From assembly GCA_907164885.2 (NCBI GenBank), contig OU015499.1, positions 146,452,312 through 146,516,311 of the forward strand: a DNA stretch of 64,000 bases. Direction: 5' to 3'. This document shows positions 30,176-43,325 of the stretch, one piece after another (within the stretch, counting starts at the first letter, position 1; each line of letters starts with the position of its first letter). Origin of the DNA: Dolomedes plantarius. Its lineage: Eukaryota; Arthropoda; Arachnida; Araneae; Dolomedidae. The translations under genes were made by a program, and so were the position numbers. The notes beneath the pieces are model-generated. The model worked only from the letters and a program-made list of their open reading frames with translations. It was not told the origin of the DNA and ran no database searches.

Positions 30176-31490
30176 CTTGAGAACAGATAAAAAAAATCCA
30201 TCTCCTTACTCATTGGGGAATGTAACCAACTGTGTACTATCGTATGAAACGAGATTTTTTTGGCGCAAAGAAATATTTTTGTCCCACCGTGGTAAAAATG
30301 GAATTTAAATTCAGGTTTGATGGTCTTTATTTAGAGGAGATATCGCACATAATTATGTTTTGGAATTAAGTTAGTGTTTTATGACATTATCAAAATTTTT
30401 TAAATATATCAGTGCGATATCGGTCATGACCTACGATCCCTGAGGGATACTTGACCCACCACAATGATTGAAGCAAAAAAAGCCTGTCATTATACCTGTT
30501 TACATTGCAGGAAATGGTGCCATGAAATGTGAATTATGAAATATCACTGGATTTTGTTTTTGTATGAAAGAGTATTAACATAATAATCTGAAACTAGTTT
30601 CAATCAATCATCATGATTGTATGAAAATTTTAGTGTATTCATGTTTCCATATAATTTATCCTTTCTTATCTGATGGTAATTTTTTTTTATTCGGAAGTGT
30701 GTTTTTCTACTATGATTTTGTAAAAATGCCTTGTTAAATACAAGCTGTATGTTTTCTAATTAATATTATTCTGTGTTTAACACATATTAAATGGCCTTAA
30801 AATGAGAATTATACGTGTTAAATCTTAATTTTTATGTGTGAGCAAATAAAAATCATGTCAACGACCCATTTTTCATTTTTTTCCCTGAATAAATGTTTTC
30901 TGTAGCATGTTTTACTCTTAATACTATAGAAATAACTTATGGATATCGTATACCAAAGATTATCAAATAAAGTTGAAGCATATTGATGCCTATCAGTTAG
31001 AAATCTGCTTCACGCACATTCCAAGGCATTCCTATGCCATCAAGTTTTGTAGTAACTGATTTAATTCAATATTTTATGCTCTTTCTTTCTCTGCCTATTC
31101 GGTGTCTTTTTCTTACTAATGTTTGTAATTGTTAGGGAAAGTGTCATACATCATATGATTTGGGTCAAACAAAAAGAAATGCTTAGTAAATTTACAGTAA
31201 TTGTAATGTAAATTTCCTTTTTGGTTAGTTATGAAATTATTGAATAAATGTTTGTAATTGTAATATAAATTTCTATTTGGTCAGTTTTGAAAATTTTGTT
31301 CATTAATAGAGTATTCAAAAGTCTTAAATAAAAGTATGTAATTGTATTTCACAACATCTGTCAAATTTAATTCTCACGGCGTACTCATTGTTTGCAGAGG
31401 CAACCAAGGCTTACTCTAACGATTGGCATTCTCAATTCTAGGAACCTGGGTTATTAAAAGGGGAAAATTTAATTTATAAATTTGTATTTA
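30176..31490. other. Noncoding 3' flank
   Basis: The first part (to about 30,560) matches the 3' flank of zinc-finger gene 1. No gene is seen beyond it. Confidence 0.5.
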
Positions 31491-31499
31491 AATTAGCCA

Positions 31500-31735
31500 C
31501 GACAAGAGTCTGATACATCAACCTCTGGAATTCGGATGGAGCTTTGACCAAGCGAAAAGCTCAAATTATAATCTGAAGTTTCGCTTTAGCATTTTTAGTG
31601 AGAGGTATTTGTAAATAGCCATGGGCTAAATCCAAATTTGTAAATAACATTGATCCATTCAAGCATGCCAACAAATCAGCAATTTTGGGTAAGGGAATTT
31701 TATCCACCAGTGTCTAATTGTTTAAAACAGTGTGG
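31500..31735 (-). pseudogene. Ty3/gypsy reverse transcriptase fragment
   Basis: The reverse complement translates, with stops, into PLPKIADLLACLNG, FTNLDLAHGYLQIPL and KAPSEFQRL. This is the classic gypsy RT region with the LDLxxGYxQI block. It is a short isolated remnant. Confidence 0.8.
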
Positions 31736-31982
31736 TCCAACCCGCGGCCCACCAATTCATTTTTGTTGACCCTTGCCCTTCTTACTGGAAAAATATTTTA
31801 ATTTAGCATTTGGAAAAAAATCGTTTACCGTTCTTACTGTTTTAAGGTTTTAAGACTTAAAATGTAATGACTTAAATGTAATGCCATTACTTAAAATTTA
31901 AGTAACGGACATATTGAAGCTTCACTCTTCGACCATTATAATCCGTGACGTGCCTTCTTCAATTTTCACTTTCATTCAGTAC

Positions 31983-32268
31983 TGTTACGAAGGAGCCAGG
32001 TAGGAAAGGAAAGTTCCCGAAAAGTCCACCAGCAATCAGAATTGTCTTTCCACGAATACGTCCGGCACGAGAAGCGGCCCCGCCTCCAGGCGACGGGTGG
32101 TGGCCAGTCATTGGCTGCCGATAGGTTCGTGTACTGCGGAGGATTTTCTGGAAGATGTCGGTTTCCGTATAAAAGGGGTAAAACTTCCGTATAAACTTGA
32201 TGTAATGCAAATTGCACTGAAGGCAAATAATACGGCACACTTCCCATCTTGTCGGCAGTTGAAAGGAG
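31983..32268 (+). mobile_element. LTR-like fragment
   Basis: It begins TGTTACGAAGGAGCCAGG and contains GTATAAAAGGGGTAAAAC (about 32,168), a typical layout for a gypsy-type LTR with promoter. It is GC-richer than its flanks. No matching second LTR or target duplication was found, and its right edge meets the segmental duplication. Confidence 0.4.
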
Positions 32269-32986
32269 AAAATTTTATTTATCTACTTATTTTGTGTACT
32301 GATATTTATATACTATTATTATTATTATTTTAAATTTAGACATTTCCTCCGAATAATTTAAATTTTAAAATACTATTTGCAATAAAAAAAAAGAAAAATG
32401 CCCCAAGGTGTCAAATTTCTTTCTCTATTACGGAATACAATTTTTAAAAAAAATTTTAAATTGATGACAAGAGATTTATTCGATGACAAAAGTGAAAAAG
32501 ACTATAGTGGTGTAAAGACTGTGAAGTGGGTTTATGCACACCACCTTGCTTTAAAATGTATACTATAAGAAATTTATAAACAAAAAATCTGTACATTATA
32601 TAAATATATACATATATTCTTAAAAATTTTATCTTTCACTTATTTTGTACTATTTATTTTGATTTAAATAACTTCAAAACGCGCTTAAAAAATAAAGACG
32701 CTGGGGGAAGAATCGGAAGGCGAAAACTCAACAATCTAAGGGTTAAACACTCATCAGTTCCTTAGATGAATGCAATTTTTAAATGAATCCCGTTGCAAGA
32801 TGCAGAAAAGTTCGGTCTATCTGAAAATACCATTTTTATTGGATGATCGGCATTTATGTAGCTGTCAATAGTAGACGCATTTTCTCCATAAGTTATCACT
32901 GAGGTGAGCGAATCCAATAGGGTCAGTACACAGCAACCTTAATGAAATTTTGGAAAGAAACTCCTGAAGAAGCTTGTGGCATTGTA

Positions 32987-34532
32987 CACTGGTGAGCAAA
33001 ACTTAAGCAACAGGTGAGTTTTTTGCCATAACTCCACGAGAAATCATCTGAGAGACATGAAATTCAGAAATGAGGGAGAGTATTATGTATGTAAAGGATG
33101 ACGATAGCATCGGCTCTGAAAAAGGAATACAATGCATACGGTAAGGAATCAAACAAAAACAAGCTTTATTGAACGCATGGTATCGTGACTCATGATTGTC
33201 TATCCAAGATGAAGAACAACAAGCATATGTTCCTTAATATGGGATATGCCCTCCCCTTACTGCAATGGTTGCTTCGCACCGTCTCCGCATACTCAGAACA
33301 AGCTGGTGCAACATTTCTCGCGGTAGGAGTGCCCATTCCTCAATCAGCATCTTTTTGAGTTGTTGGATGTTCTCCGGAGGATGTAAACATCCTTTAATGC
33401 GTCTCCCCAAAGCATCCCACACATGTTCGATGGGATTTAATTATGGGAAGTACGCTGTCCAATCCATTCGAGTGATATCTTCCCTTTCCAGTAGCTCCTC
33501 AATAGCAAGACTCCGATGTGGCCGTGCATTGTCATCCATAAAAATGAAGTCTGGGCCAATGGCACCTCGGAACAGACGCACATGGGGACGGAGTACCTCC
33601 TCACAATAGCGATCCCCGGTTACAGACCCTCTGTCTAAAACGTGGAGCTCAGTTCGCCCGTTCAGCATAATGCCTCCCCAGACAAGAACTCCAGGACCAC
33701 CGTTACGGTGTCTTTCCTTGATGTTACTGGGATGAAACCGGGTCCCGACCTCTCTCCAAATGAAAACGCGTTGAGAATCGCTTCTGGTACTGAACCGACT
33801 CTCATCCGTAAAGAGGACACCATTGATCAGTTGTCCAGTTTTTGTGCTCTCTGCACCACTGTAAACGGTGGCGTCGGTGGCCAACTTTCAACGGGAGGCA
33901 GCGTTCAGGACGGCGGACGAATAGGCCCCCTTTGTGAAGGCGTCTGGCCACAGTAAACCGCTACACTTGTCGCCCCGTTGGTGTACAGAGTTGCTGAGCA
34001 ATGGCGCTTGCTGACTGCTGTCGGCCTCTTTTCACCTGCAGGACGATATATCGGTCATCCCCTGCAGTTTTCGTCCTCGGGCGGCCACCACCAACCTTTC
34101 TAACAGCTGTACCTGTGGTTTGGAACGCTTTCCAAGCGCGCGAAACGACACTTTTGTTGATTCCGAACTCTGCAGCTACACTGGGGACAGTACGCCCCTC
34201 CTCCAGCTTTCCGATCATTCTTCCACGTGTGAAGTCGTCCAGGGGATTTTTTTCTAGCCATATTTCACGAACTGACTCACTGGCACTTTCAGCGAATATG
34301 TTGAATTGCGTCTCCGTACTTCCTTTTATTCTACTGTTGAGCTGCGCGAGCCGACATCACGCGTGTTGCGTACGCTCACGTCGCCTCTGACGTTTCGTTC
34401 CTGATATTTGCATACGCATGACGTTTCTAGTGACTTACATGTTCATTGTACTGATCACAAAATCTCCTATTCTGCAGTTTCATGGTTATCTGCTAAATTT
34501 TTTAATTGTTCCTTAAGTTTTGCACACCAGTA
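32987..34532 (-). mobile_element. Tc1-like transposon, absent from copy B
   Basis: Inverted ends (C/T)ACTGGTG(A/T)GCAAAACTTAAG lie between TA duplications (32985-32986, 34533-34534). The matching position in copy B (about 51,995) is an empty site with a single TA, so insertion followed the duplication. Length is 1546 bases. Confidence 0.9.
33234..34218 (-). pseudogene. Tc1-like transposase, broken
   Basis: Read on the minus strand: an HTH region (MIGKLEEGRTVPSVAAEFG..., GGGRPRTK) from 34,218; then a stop after GRQV; a frameshift before the DDE core (FTDESRFS, FMDDNARPH); then a stop replacing the Asp codon of the expected PDLNPIEH block near 33,435; and a C-terminal part to RGGHIPY. All three catalytic regions can be traced, but at least two stops and one frameshift inactivate the gene. 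Confidence 0.85.
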
Positions 34533-34930
34533 TACATTCGTTTGTATGCTTGATTCGTTTTCTCTATAGAATATTTCAGAAAAACTTCCTAAGAGCTTTC
34601 AATTGACCCTGTCGTTTTCCTATTGGTCTTATCGTCTTTCTATCTGTTTTGTTTCTTCCTGGGTGATACGCCTCGTCTACTAGTCGGGATACTCGTCGTC
34701 CGATTATTTCACCTGTTCGGAAATTCATGTATTGAGAGTTATGGGGATGATACGTCTTTTGTTGTGGTAATTAATCGTTGACTGTTTCTGATTAATTATT
34801 GAAATTGGAATACAATAGTTCTGTTTCACTGTTTTACTGAGACTAATAAAAACACGAGTCTAAGAGAGAGTTGGAATCCTAGTAAAATTCTTTTGACTTT
34901 CCTGACCATTAAGCTTTTCCTGTTTCGTGT

Positions 34931-35232
34931 TAGGCCTGTCACACACCGAGAAAGCTCGTGACTGAAAAGCGCATATCCGATACAAGCTGCGTTGAAAAAC
35001 CAGTTATTTCTGCACTGAGTCCTTACTCCAATCTGACATGCGACATGATATTGACGTTTTGGCGCTGTCTCTTTGTTGTCGCAGCAGTAAGATGTACAAC
35101 ATTTGTGTCGCGTTACGTGGCAAGTATGGAGAGCCAAACGCTCGAAACTTATGATTTCAATGCACGTTCCCGGGCAGATATTTAACGCAGCTTCTGTCAG
35201 ACACACGCTTTCTCAGTGTACCGTAGGCTTTA
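34931..35232. mobile_element. MITE-like block with imperfect inverted ends
   Basis: The left end GGCCTGTCACACACCGAGAA and an inverted right end (CTTTCTCAGTGTACCGTAGGC) bound about 300 bases. It is also in copy B (about 52,398-52,694), so it predates the duplication. Moderately long ORFs on both strands are unlikely to be genes. Confidence 0.5.
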
Positions 35233-36554
35233 GGGCCGTTGTGTACTGACCCTATTGAATTCGCTCACCTCAATGTTAACTTATAGAGAAAATGTGTCTA
35301 CTATTGACAGCTACATAAATGCCGATCATCTAATAAAAATGGTATTTTCAGATACCCTGAGCTTTTCTGCACCTTGCAGTAGGATTCATTTTATAAATGT
35401 CGTCCACCAAAGGAATTTATGATCGTTTAAAACACTTTACCAGATTTTTTTCCCGAATAATTTAAATTTTCAAATATTATTTGCATTTTTAAAAACAAAA
35501 AGTGTCCCAAGGTGTCAAATTTCTTTCTCAATTACGGAGTGCAATTTTTTAAAAACTCTTCACATCCAAGTTGGCAATCCTTAGACATATTTTCTCCATA
35601 GGTTAATGCTGAGGTGAGCGAAAACAATAAGGTTAGTAACCAGCAGCCTTAATCCTCCATGCAAGAACAGCCATAAATTTGTGCGTTAGAGGTCTTGTTC
35701 CAGAAAACACAGATTCTTGCCAACTTCCTGTTGGATTGCATCATCTTCTTTCCGCGTACATTAAACTCACAGATTGAAAAGTTTGAAGTAACAGAATTTT
35801 AACGTAGTATTACGTTCCTCCATAACGGACCGCGGGAAAGCAAAATTTCAGACGTTAAAACCATCATCGCGAGTTATAAATCAAGAGTGGCCAAATATTG
35901 TTTCTAAAAGGTGTTTTTTTTTTTCTAAATTTTCTCCCTTCATACTTAACCAAAATCGACAAATGAGATACCATTTTACGATTAAGATCTCTGCTTCGTG
36001 CGAATTGTTAATTTCGAATTATACAATTTTAAGTAATAAGGTAAGCAACGATAAGTAATCATACGTTAATAACCCGCGATAGTTTCGTTAGAAGAGACTG
36101 CCTGGTGTTTTGTCAATTAAAAAAGGTGTAAACATTTAGAACAGAATTTAAGATTTTCAATGATATTTTTACATCCGCACGGCTTTTTACCACAAATATA
36201 CAAAATAGCTATGATTGAAGACGATTCTCCAAGTAAAACAAAAAAAAATAATAAATAAGAGAGAGAACAGATAAATACTGATAGGGAATTACCTCGAGTT
36301 TCCATACGCGTTCGCTGTTAAGTTCTTAGAAACACCACTTTGGTTTGTGTTCCGTTATTTTCGTATAAGTCATACATGTGTTTCATTGAATTTCATTTCC
36401 ATTAAAATGCTTTCCCTTCTTAAGTCTCTTTTTTCTTTTTTATGCTTTATTTTTCGAAATAAAGTACCTTGTGTTATTTTGAGAGCTGTAGGAAATAAAT
36501 CTAGCTGGTCGTCAGGATACATCTTGTTTTAACAGTATCAGACGTTAAAGACCC

Positions 36555-36794
36555 ATGAACGGCGATGAGCAGAAATTTTATGTTCATTCCCAAATTTTTG
36601 TAGATTTTTGTGATGAACAGTTCCACAAATCCCGTATTCGAATGAAGGACCTTGCGAAATGTTTTCCGAGGTTTGAGTTTAGAAAAGAGTCAATGAGAGG
36701 ATTAAAATCTACGATTGCAGAACCTTGCGAAATGATTCTGGGTTTTCAGCTCGGAAAGGAGTCAATGGGAGAATCGAAATCTACGAATGATTGA
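36555..36794 (+). CDS. Small ORF conserved between duplicate copies
   Basis: A 79-residue frame from an ATG, with a matching ORF at 54030-54269 (also 79 residues). The first 55 residues differ at very few positions. The C-terminal third is made of a repeated F-x-F/L-R/G-K-E-S block produced by a tandem DNA repeat of about 65 bases. No family is recognised. It may be a chance frame in duplicated DNA. Confidence 0.25.
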   Translation: MNGDEQKFYVHSQIFVDFCDEQFHKSRIRMKDLAKCFPRFEFRKESMRGLKSTIAEPCEMILGFQLGKESMGESKSTND

Positions 36795-38132
36795 GCGAAT
36801 CACCTGAGCACGAAGGGGAGAACTACGATAAGGGTTCGAACTGGGATAAGGGGACATGCGATGGCAAGAGAGCTGGAAAAAGAAAACATAAGGAAGTGAA
36901 CGAAACAACAATGAATTTGGAGCATCGAAACATCAAACTGAAATCTTATTTTCCCCGTTTTCGAAGGGGGAAGGGTGATGCCGGAGAGTCTGAAGCAATA
37001 TTCTTAAGAGTCTGATAGCAGAGACTGGGTACCAATAACACATTTTCTTCTATAACGCAGTCACAGATGTTAGTAGTGATCTGCTACCAATCACAGTTTT
37101 TGAGTATATTGCTTAATTCCAGTGGCAGCGAAAGATGATAATATTCTACGCTTAAACGATAGTGTGCGAAATTTTTGTGTGACAGTTTTCATAGCTCGTT
37201 TAATAAAAATTAAATATTGCTATTTTCTGTATTAAAAAAAAGTTTAAGTATATCATCAGAAATCTAGTAAGTCTTTCTTACATTTGTCTCGTATAAAGTT
37301 GCTAGCATTGTGTGGAGTTACTAAATATTAAGAGCTCTGGCGATCACTTTTATTAAATGAACTGGCGAACGAATTTAAACGGAATCGATTATAAGCAAAA
37401 TAGAAGAATCAGTTTCTGTAAATACATCAGATAGATAATCATGATAGTACATTCTTTTTTCAGAGGAAACTTGGACGTGTTTTATATTTATCAGTGAAAG
37501 TTACACCCAAAGAGCGACCAAAATTAGGAATCCTTAATTTTGTTAAAAGAAAAAGCTGGAAATTAGATCCTCCAAAAAATTTAACTTTGTTCTCTTGCTC
37601 CTTAACAGTATGTTAAGGAAATTAATATATTTAACTTTCAGTGCTCAGCCTGTGTGCAGGTGTTTTATATATTTTCTAACCAGACCCTTTTAAAGATTTC
37701 AAAACCCTTAATAATAGATATTTACCATAGCAAAGTAACAATTTTGCTGATTTCTTGGTTCGAAAGTAACGTGTGATAACTTACAATCCAATGTGAGATT
37801 GTTTTACGATTTTCTCTTAGTGGCCTATCAGTCTTTTTCAAGTATGTCCAAAGATTTTATGATGCTATGGGATTCATAATTGTATACCTGATGACTAATA
37901 AACATAAAGCTCAGCAATTTTTTTCTTCTTTTTTTAATTTGCTTTAATTTAATTGATATATAACTAGAGTAGGGTTTGAAACCATTTGAATATTAAAAAT
38001 TAATAAGTATAGATTAATAGAAATAATGGAAACTTCAGTGATACATAAAACATTATAATTTATTCCATCCCTACTGCACTAAAAAATATTCTTTGAAACT
38101 GAAAATTAACAAATGAAATTTTCTTCATTTAT

Positions 38133-38426
38133 ATGCAGAGGGTATTAGTCATGAATTTTTGTATGGATGAAGGGTTTATTTCTAAATCATATGAATGTCC
38201 AAACTGTCAGTTACCAATGAAGCTGACGCTAAGAAATGATATTAGCAACAGATTTTCTTGGCAGTGTCACACGAAAGGCTCTCATTCCACTAGGTGGTCT
38301 ATAAGAAGTTATATTTGGTTGGAAGAGAGCAACTTGTCTTTGATTACCCATAAATGTATCGATTTTAAAATATATCAATTTAGAAATAAGCAGATGTTTA
38401 AGAAAACAAACTTATTGACTAGATGA
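38133..38426 (+). CDS. ISXO2/Merlin-like N-terminal zinc-ribbon ORF
   Basis: A 97-residue ORF with C-P-N-C and a later W-x-C, followed by a TRWSIRSYIWLEESNLSL-type segment. This order (zinc ribbon, then S..S.W) is that of the N-terminus of invertebrate ISXO2/IS1595-like (Merlin) transposase-derived proteins. A CAG acceptor overlaps the first ATG, so this could be an internal exon with the usable Met at 38151. No DDE catalytic part is seen nearby. Copy B keeps the same frame with a two-codon deletion, which suggests either recent duplication or constraint. Confidence 0.5.
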   Translation: MQRVLVMNFCMDEGFISKSYECPNCQLPMKLTLRNDISNRFSWQCHTKGSHSTRWSIRSYIWLEESNLSLITHKCIDFKIYQFRNKQMFKKTNLLTR

Positions 38427-39606
38427 GCTTTTACCAAGAGGTTTGCAACATCAGTTTTGATTTCATACTTTAATCATTTTATATTTTTTTGGTAATTTTC
38501 AGCCCTGTGCTTGTTTTTAACCACAGAGTTGATTTTAATTTTGCTTCTATTGATAGTATCCATTTTTATTCATGTGTATTTGCCAATTTTGTTGTTATTT
38601 AGCTTTCTCCAAACTTAATTGTGTTCTTCCATATGATTTATGAATACTGTATTCAGTTTTATAACTGTATCACTAGCAGATTCGTAGCTTAGCTGGCAGT
38701 AGATAGATCAATAGGATATTTTTATACAGTCGCCATGTACACAAACACTCACATTGTGGCAATACAAAAAAATATGAGCTCACAAACTCATCTACCATCT
38801 TCTTCGTGGCAGTACTGGTATTGGTGCAAAGAAAGAGGCATAAAAATATCATCAAGTGAACATGGACCATGTATTGAGAATTAAATGAACATTAATGCTA
38901 GACTGTGTGTCAAAAATGTGTGCTCTGATTAAATATTTTTCTATGCGCATAAATTGTAGCTTTTGGCAGTATATGTACTGTGCGATAAAAGTGTATAATC
39001 TGATTATATATTCTTCAAGGAAAAAAAATTATACCTTTGGGTTTTCACATTATTTAGTAACATAATCTATAATACTTCATATAAGAATACAAAAGCTTGA
39101 AAATTAAAATTTTTATGGTATTCTTACTTAATGTAAGACATCTGTACATCCATATACAAAATTATATATAATGGTTCATAAGGTTAACTAATTTCAATTG
39201 GAGCATTTTAAGAACATTTTAATAAAAATAATTTGATCCAAATCCCTTTTTGTTACAAACAGTATTTTTGAAAATTTGTTTTAATTTTTCCTTAATCATA
39301 ATAGAATATAAATTTGATTAACCCCTTACATAGAAATATTTTAACATTTGTTGATTAGTTATTAAAATATTGATGGCTCTGCTAGTAAAAACTTATTTAA
39401 TGGTATAGTAAGTAAGACCATTTTATTTTCTACCCTTTTATGTCTCTAAAATTAAATATGTTCAATCTGTGAAAAGCAAATTTTCTCTAAAATATAAGTT
39501 AAAAGGATCTTTTTACATAGATAAATATACAAGGTAATTCATCATAAGAGACAAAAGTTTTAATACATGTGTTCATATTTTATAATTTGGGTTTCTGTGA
39601 AATGTA

Positions 39607-40075
39607 CTAGAAATTTTTCGGTACTTTTCCGTTATAAGCACTACACTTGGTACATTTTTTATCTTGGCGACACACAGATACAACACATCGTATTGGCGAA
39701 TGAAATAACTCCGGATATTACTCAAATGTTGCCTCCTCATCTTTAGGCAAATTCCATATTTTAACATCCAATACGTAAAAATACAGTCCGATTTCCTGAC
39801 AGATTCTAAATTCCTTACAAACTAAATAGGTGCATTTAATTGCGACATTCCATGAAGTTTGTTTATCTCCATGACGACGATAATAATCGTCTTCATATTG
39901 TCTCGTGATCCTTGAATTTCACGATTTGTATATTTTAATATTGTAATTTGACAATTATTAGTGTGATTATATCACGTTACTTTTCTCTCGTTGCCATGAT
40001 TTTTAAAAATGCACCAAATTGGTGTCAAAATGATTGTAGTGCTTATCACGAAAAAGTACCAATTTTTCTATAGCA
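39607..40075. mobile_element. Non-autonomous element with inverted ends, copy A
   Basis: The ends read AATTTTTCGGTACTTTTCCG and, inverted, an AATTGGTACTTTTTCGTGAT-type match, followed inside by AAGCACTACA on both arms. About 470 bases. It is shared with copy B (57,467-57,955), so it is older than the duplication. Confidence 0.65.
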
Positions 40076-40828
40076 ATACATCTTCTATATTAAACTGAAC
40101 TATTCAGAGTTTCAGTTAATCAGCTTTTATTAATAAAAGAAAGCATATGTGGTCTAACTTGTCATCATTTTTAACACTTCATATACAGTTTAACTTAGAA
40201 TTCTTGTAAATAAGAGCAGAATAACTAAGAATGGGTTTTTTTAAATAAAATTTTGTTTGGTGACAAAAGAGGTTTGAGCTTTATATAACTACCACTACTT
40301 TTATTTCTAATGCTAAAAATAATTAAATTTGAGACAGATTTAGATTAGATATGTATATTTATTAGTTTAAATGTTATACTGGAATAAGTATACTAGATGT
40401 TTATGTATTCTTCTCCATGTTTGTATCTTTTGATAAATGTATAAGTAGATCTGATGCAAGTTATCATGCCTTATTTCATTTGACTGGGAATCACAAGCAT
40501 ATCATGCCATAGGAGTCTGTGACGATAGATTTTGTTGATATTTTCCTGTTATTCTGTTATTTTGTCTTATATTTATATGATAAATATCATGGTAATGTAT
40601 TGTGGCAGCATACTGACTGCTAGACAATTTGGTATAGATAACCATGTCCATTGTCTATCAAGATATTACTCCATTCTAAGCAGCTAACCAACCATTGGCT
40701 ACATCATGGCTTTGAAAACATTGTAAAACTTTCACTTCACAAGCTACAATTCTTGTTCCCTTATATCACTTCCTAGCATTTTTTAAAATATACTGTTTCA
40801 CAAGGACATAAAAATGACTGTCTATATA

Positions 40829-40907
40829 TCGTCGGTGTTCTGTAAAAAGGATGAATATGTATGTAAATCTCTATGGGTATTCGCCCTTTTTACAGAACAC
40901 CAATGAT
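40829..40907. mobile_element. Small palindromic MITE, copy A
   Basis: GTCGGTGTTCTGTAAAAAGG and its inverse CCTTTTTACAGAACACC enclose about 30 bases. It is present in both duplicate copies. Confidence 0.65.
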
Positions 40908-42064
40908 ATATATATACTAGCTGAAAAACCACACTTTGCTATGGAGTCCATTCAAATTAATTACAATGGTTAATGTATGCAATTAATGCAAAAAGAAATT
41001 TATATATATTTATAATAAATATGACGATCAATCTATACAATTGATATAAAATATATGTATATATTAAAAAAAAAATCGTAAGGGATATTTATATTTTTGG
41101 ATAATATCCAATCGTCTGCTGCATTAGAAAGAAAAAAAATTTTCTTCTTGTCTATTTAGTTGTTATGCAAGTGACGATAAATTTATGTAAAATGCTAGAA
41201 AAAGAAATCATGTGATCGGCATTTAATAAATTAAATTCTAAAAATTAATCTTTAAAAATTCACCAAAAATCAGAAAATCGAGGTAAAGATTCCCAAAAAG
41301 ATTTCATTTTAAAGGAATTTTTATGATCTTTCTTTTGATATAAATTTTATAACCCTCAAATTATTATTTTAAATGCAAACTTTAAAAAGTTACAAAAATG
41401 GCTTAAAAATTTAATGTAAAACAATCTAAGAAGAATTTTTCAAAAATCTTTCTTAGTGCACCCCTACACCATAAGAAGAATCGCCATGCAAAATTTCAGT
41501 CCTTTAGGTCTAGCAGTTTGGTCTGTGCATTGTATGTCAGTGAGTCAGTTACAGAACTGTTTTATATATATAAATAATTTTTTTAATAATTTATTTATTT
41601 AATTCTAATAATTGCCTCCTATGGATGTCATATTTCTATTTCCCTTTCTCATAACATATTTGGGAAAAATTTATTGGCTGAACATTTTAAAAAATCATTT
41701 AGGATAAAAACTTTATATAAATATATATTAAGATTCCAATGCAGATTTGTGTCTGAATAGGTAAATCTCTTTATCTTACACTGAAAAAAGTTTATAAATA
41801 GAAATTAAAATAAGATGGAAAATTCTGTTGAACTTTTATTGTATCATAAAGCTCATATTAAATATAAATACTTTTATATAAATGGAAGAGTATGCTTAAT
41901 TTTTTTTTTTAAGTAGTGTTTATTGTTGCATTATTTATCGTTACGTTGTTGATGTATACATTGTTAAGTAGTAATTTAGGTGGTTTATACCATTTAACAA
42001 ATTAATAATTTGAAGTTAGTTAAGTACTTATTTCAGTTTTTGGATAAAATCCTAAAATATGAAG

Positions 42065-42175
42065 TAATATATTTATAGATATTGTATACTTATGAAGTAA
42101 TATATTTATAGATATTGTATGACTTTATTGTATATTTATAGATATTGTATACTATATATTTATAGATATTGTATA
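42065..42175 (+). repeat. Minisatellite expanded in copy A
   Basis: TATATTTATAGATATTGTA occurs about four times here, while copy B has one occurrence near 59,935. Confidence 0.7.
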
Positions 42176-42409
42176 ACTCAAGAACAGTTCTGTTGTATTC
42201 AAAATTGTTTCTCAGTTTTTAAGATTACCTATTCCTGGTTGTCATACATATGTTTTTTTAACTATGTATAATCTTTTTTTCATGACATGAAAGAAATTTT
42301 GCTCAAAGTTGAAACTGCATAAAAGGTGAAACAAATCCTTAGTAGTGATAATCTCTTTATGAGAATTAACTCATTTTTCAAATTATATATATATATATAT
42401 ATATATATA

Positions 42410-42581
42410 CAGTTGGCTCTCTGTTTAACGATGATCTCTATTTAAAGACGATATTTCCCAGTCCCGGCTCCTCCGACGTTATGGGAAATGTTACTTTTTC
42501 ACAAATTCTGTTTAAGGGCGATCCCTACTTAAGGATGATTTTTCACAGTTCCTTGAAAGTCGTTAAACAGAGAGCCAACTG
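42410..42581. mobile_element. pogo/Tigger-type MITE, copy A only
   Basis: CAGTTGGCTCTCTGTTTAACGA-type ends are inverted over 172 bases with TA on both sides, inside a TA microsatellite. Copy B has only the microsatellite (about 60,410-60,460). The CAG...CTG ends and TA target suggest pogo/Tigger. Confidence 0.8.
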
Positions 42582-43289
42582 TATATATATAATTTATATA
42601 TTTGATGGTTTTATAGCATTTTCTATCAAAGTCCTATAAAGTAAACAAGGAGTGTAAATTATGGTCCAGAAAGTTTTTTATTTTGTCTGTATTCAATTCA
42701 GTTTTGTCTCAAATTATTTTTCTGCCAGCTATTTTCATACATGAACAACTTCAAAAGTAGAACATTTAGTTTGTATTTTATTTAGGGACTTTGCTTGCAG
42801 ACAGATTTAAAAAACAAACTACATAGAAGAGAAATGATAGCTGCAGTATGGTTTTAATAAGTTTTGATCTAATATATATAAATTTATATCCTATATATGT
42901 GACGGTGATCATGAAAGTGGTTTACGCCAAGTATTTTTTTTAAAAATGAGTTTATCAGTTAAAAAAAATGAGTTTATCAGTTATTTCACATTGCATTCTT
43001 TTACATTACCATAATCTGAAGCAACCGTTGCAGAATTTTAAAAATTGAATGGTAAATATTTTCTGAAGTATATTATTATGTAGTATAAAAATATATTTTA
43101 GTTTGTTCAAACCTTTAAATATGGTGAAACGAAAAAAATGTATGATTTAACCACTTTTATAATAACCGGTACAATGACTTAGACTAATTTCATAATCACA
43201 TATATAAAATAGTTAGTTGTAGTCTGAAATTGTTTTGTAATGTTCTTATATATGTAATGTATGTTTTCTAATTAATCTTTCATCATTTC

Positions 43290-43320
<31 letters not shown>

Positions 43321-43325
<5 letters not shown>

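Larger units (their letters stand above)
32350..35650. repeat. Fold-back and direct repeat nest, copy A
   Basis: A block with GCCCCAAGGTGTCAAATTTC near 32,400 recurs directly near 35,505. The block 32,750-32,955 (CCATTTTTATTGGATGATCGG, GGTGAGCGAATCCAATAGGG) recurs inverted at 35,230-35,420, and part of it recurs once more in direct orientation near 35,590. This looks like an old transposon with long inverted ends. The Tc1 element is inserted inside it. Confidence 0.7.

Noticed and set aside
34826..35206. 126-residue Cys-containing ORF, also seen in copy B
   Set aside because: Lies in a MITE-like block; the copy B version is shorter and both strands are open.
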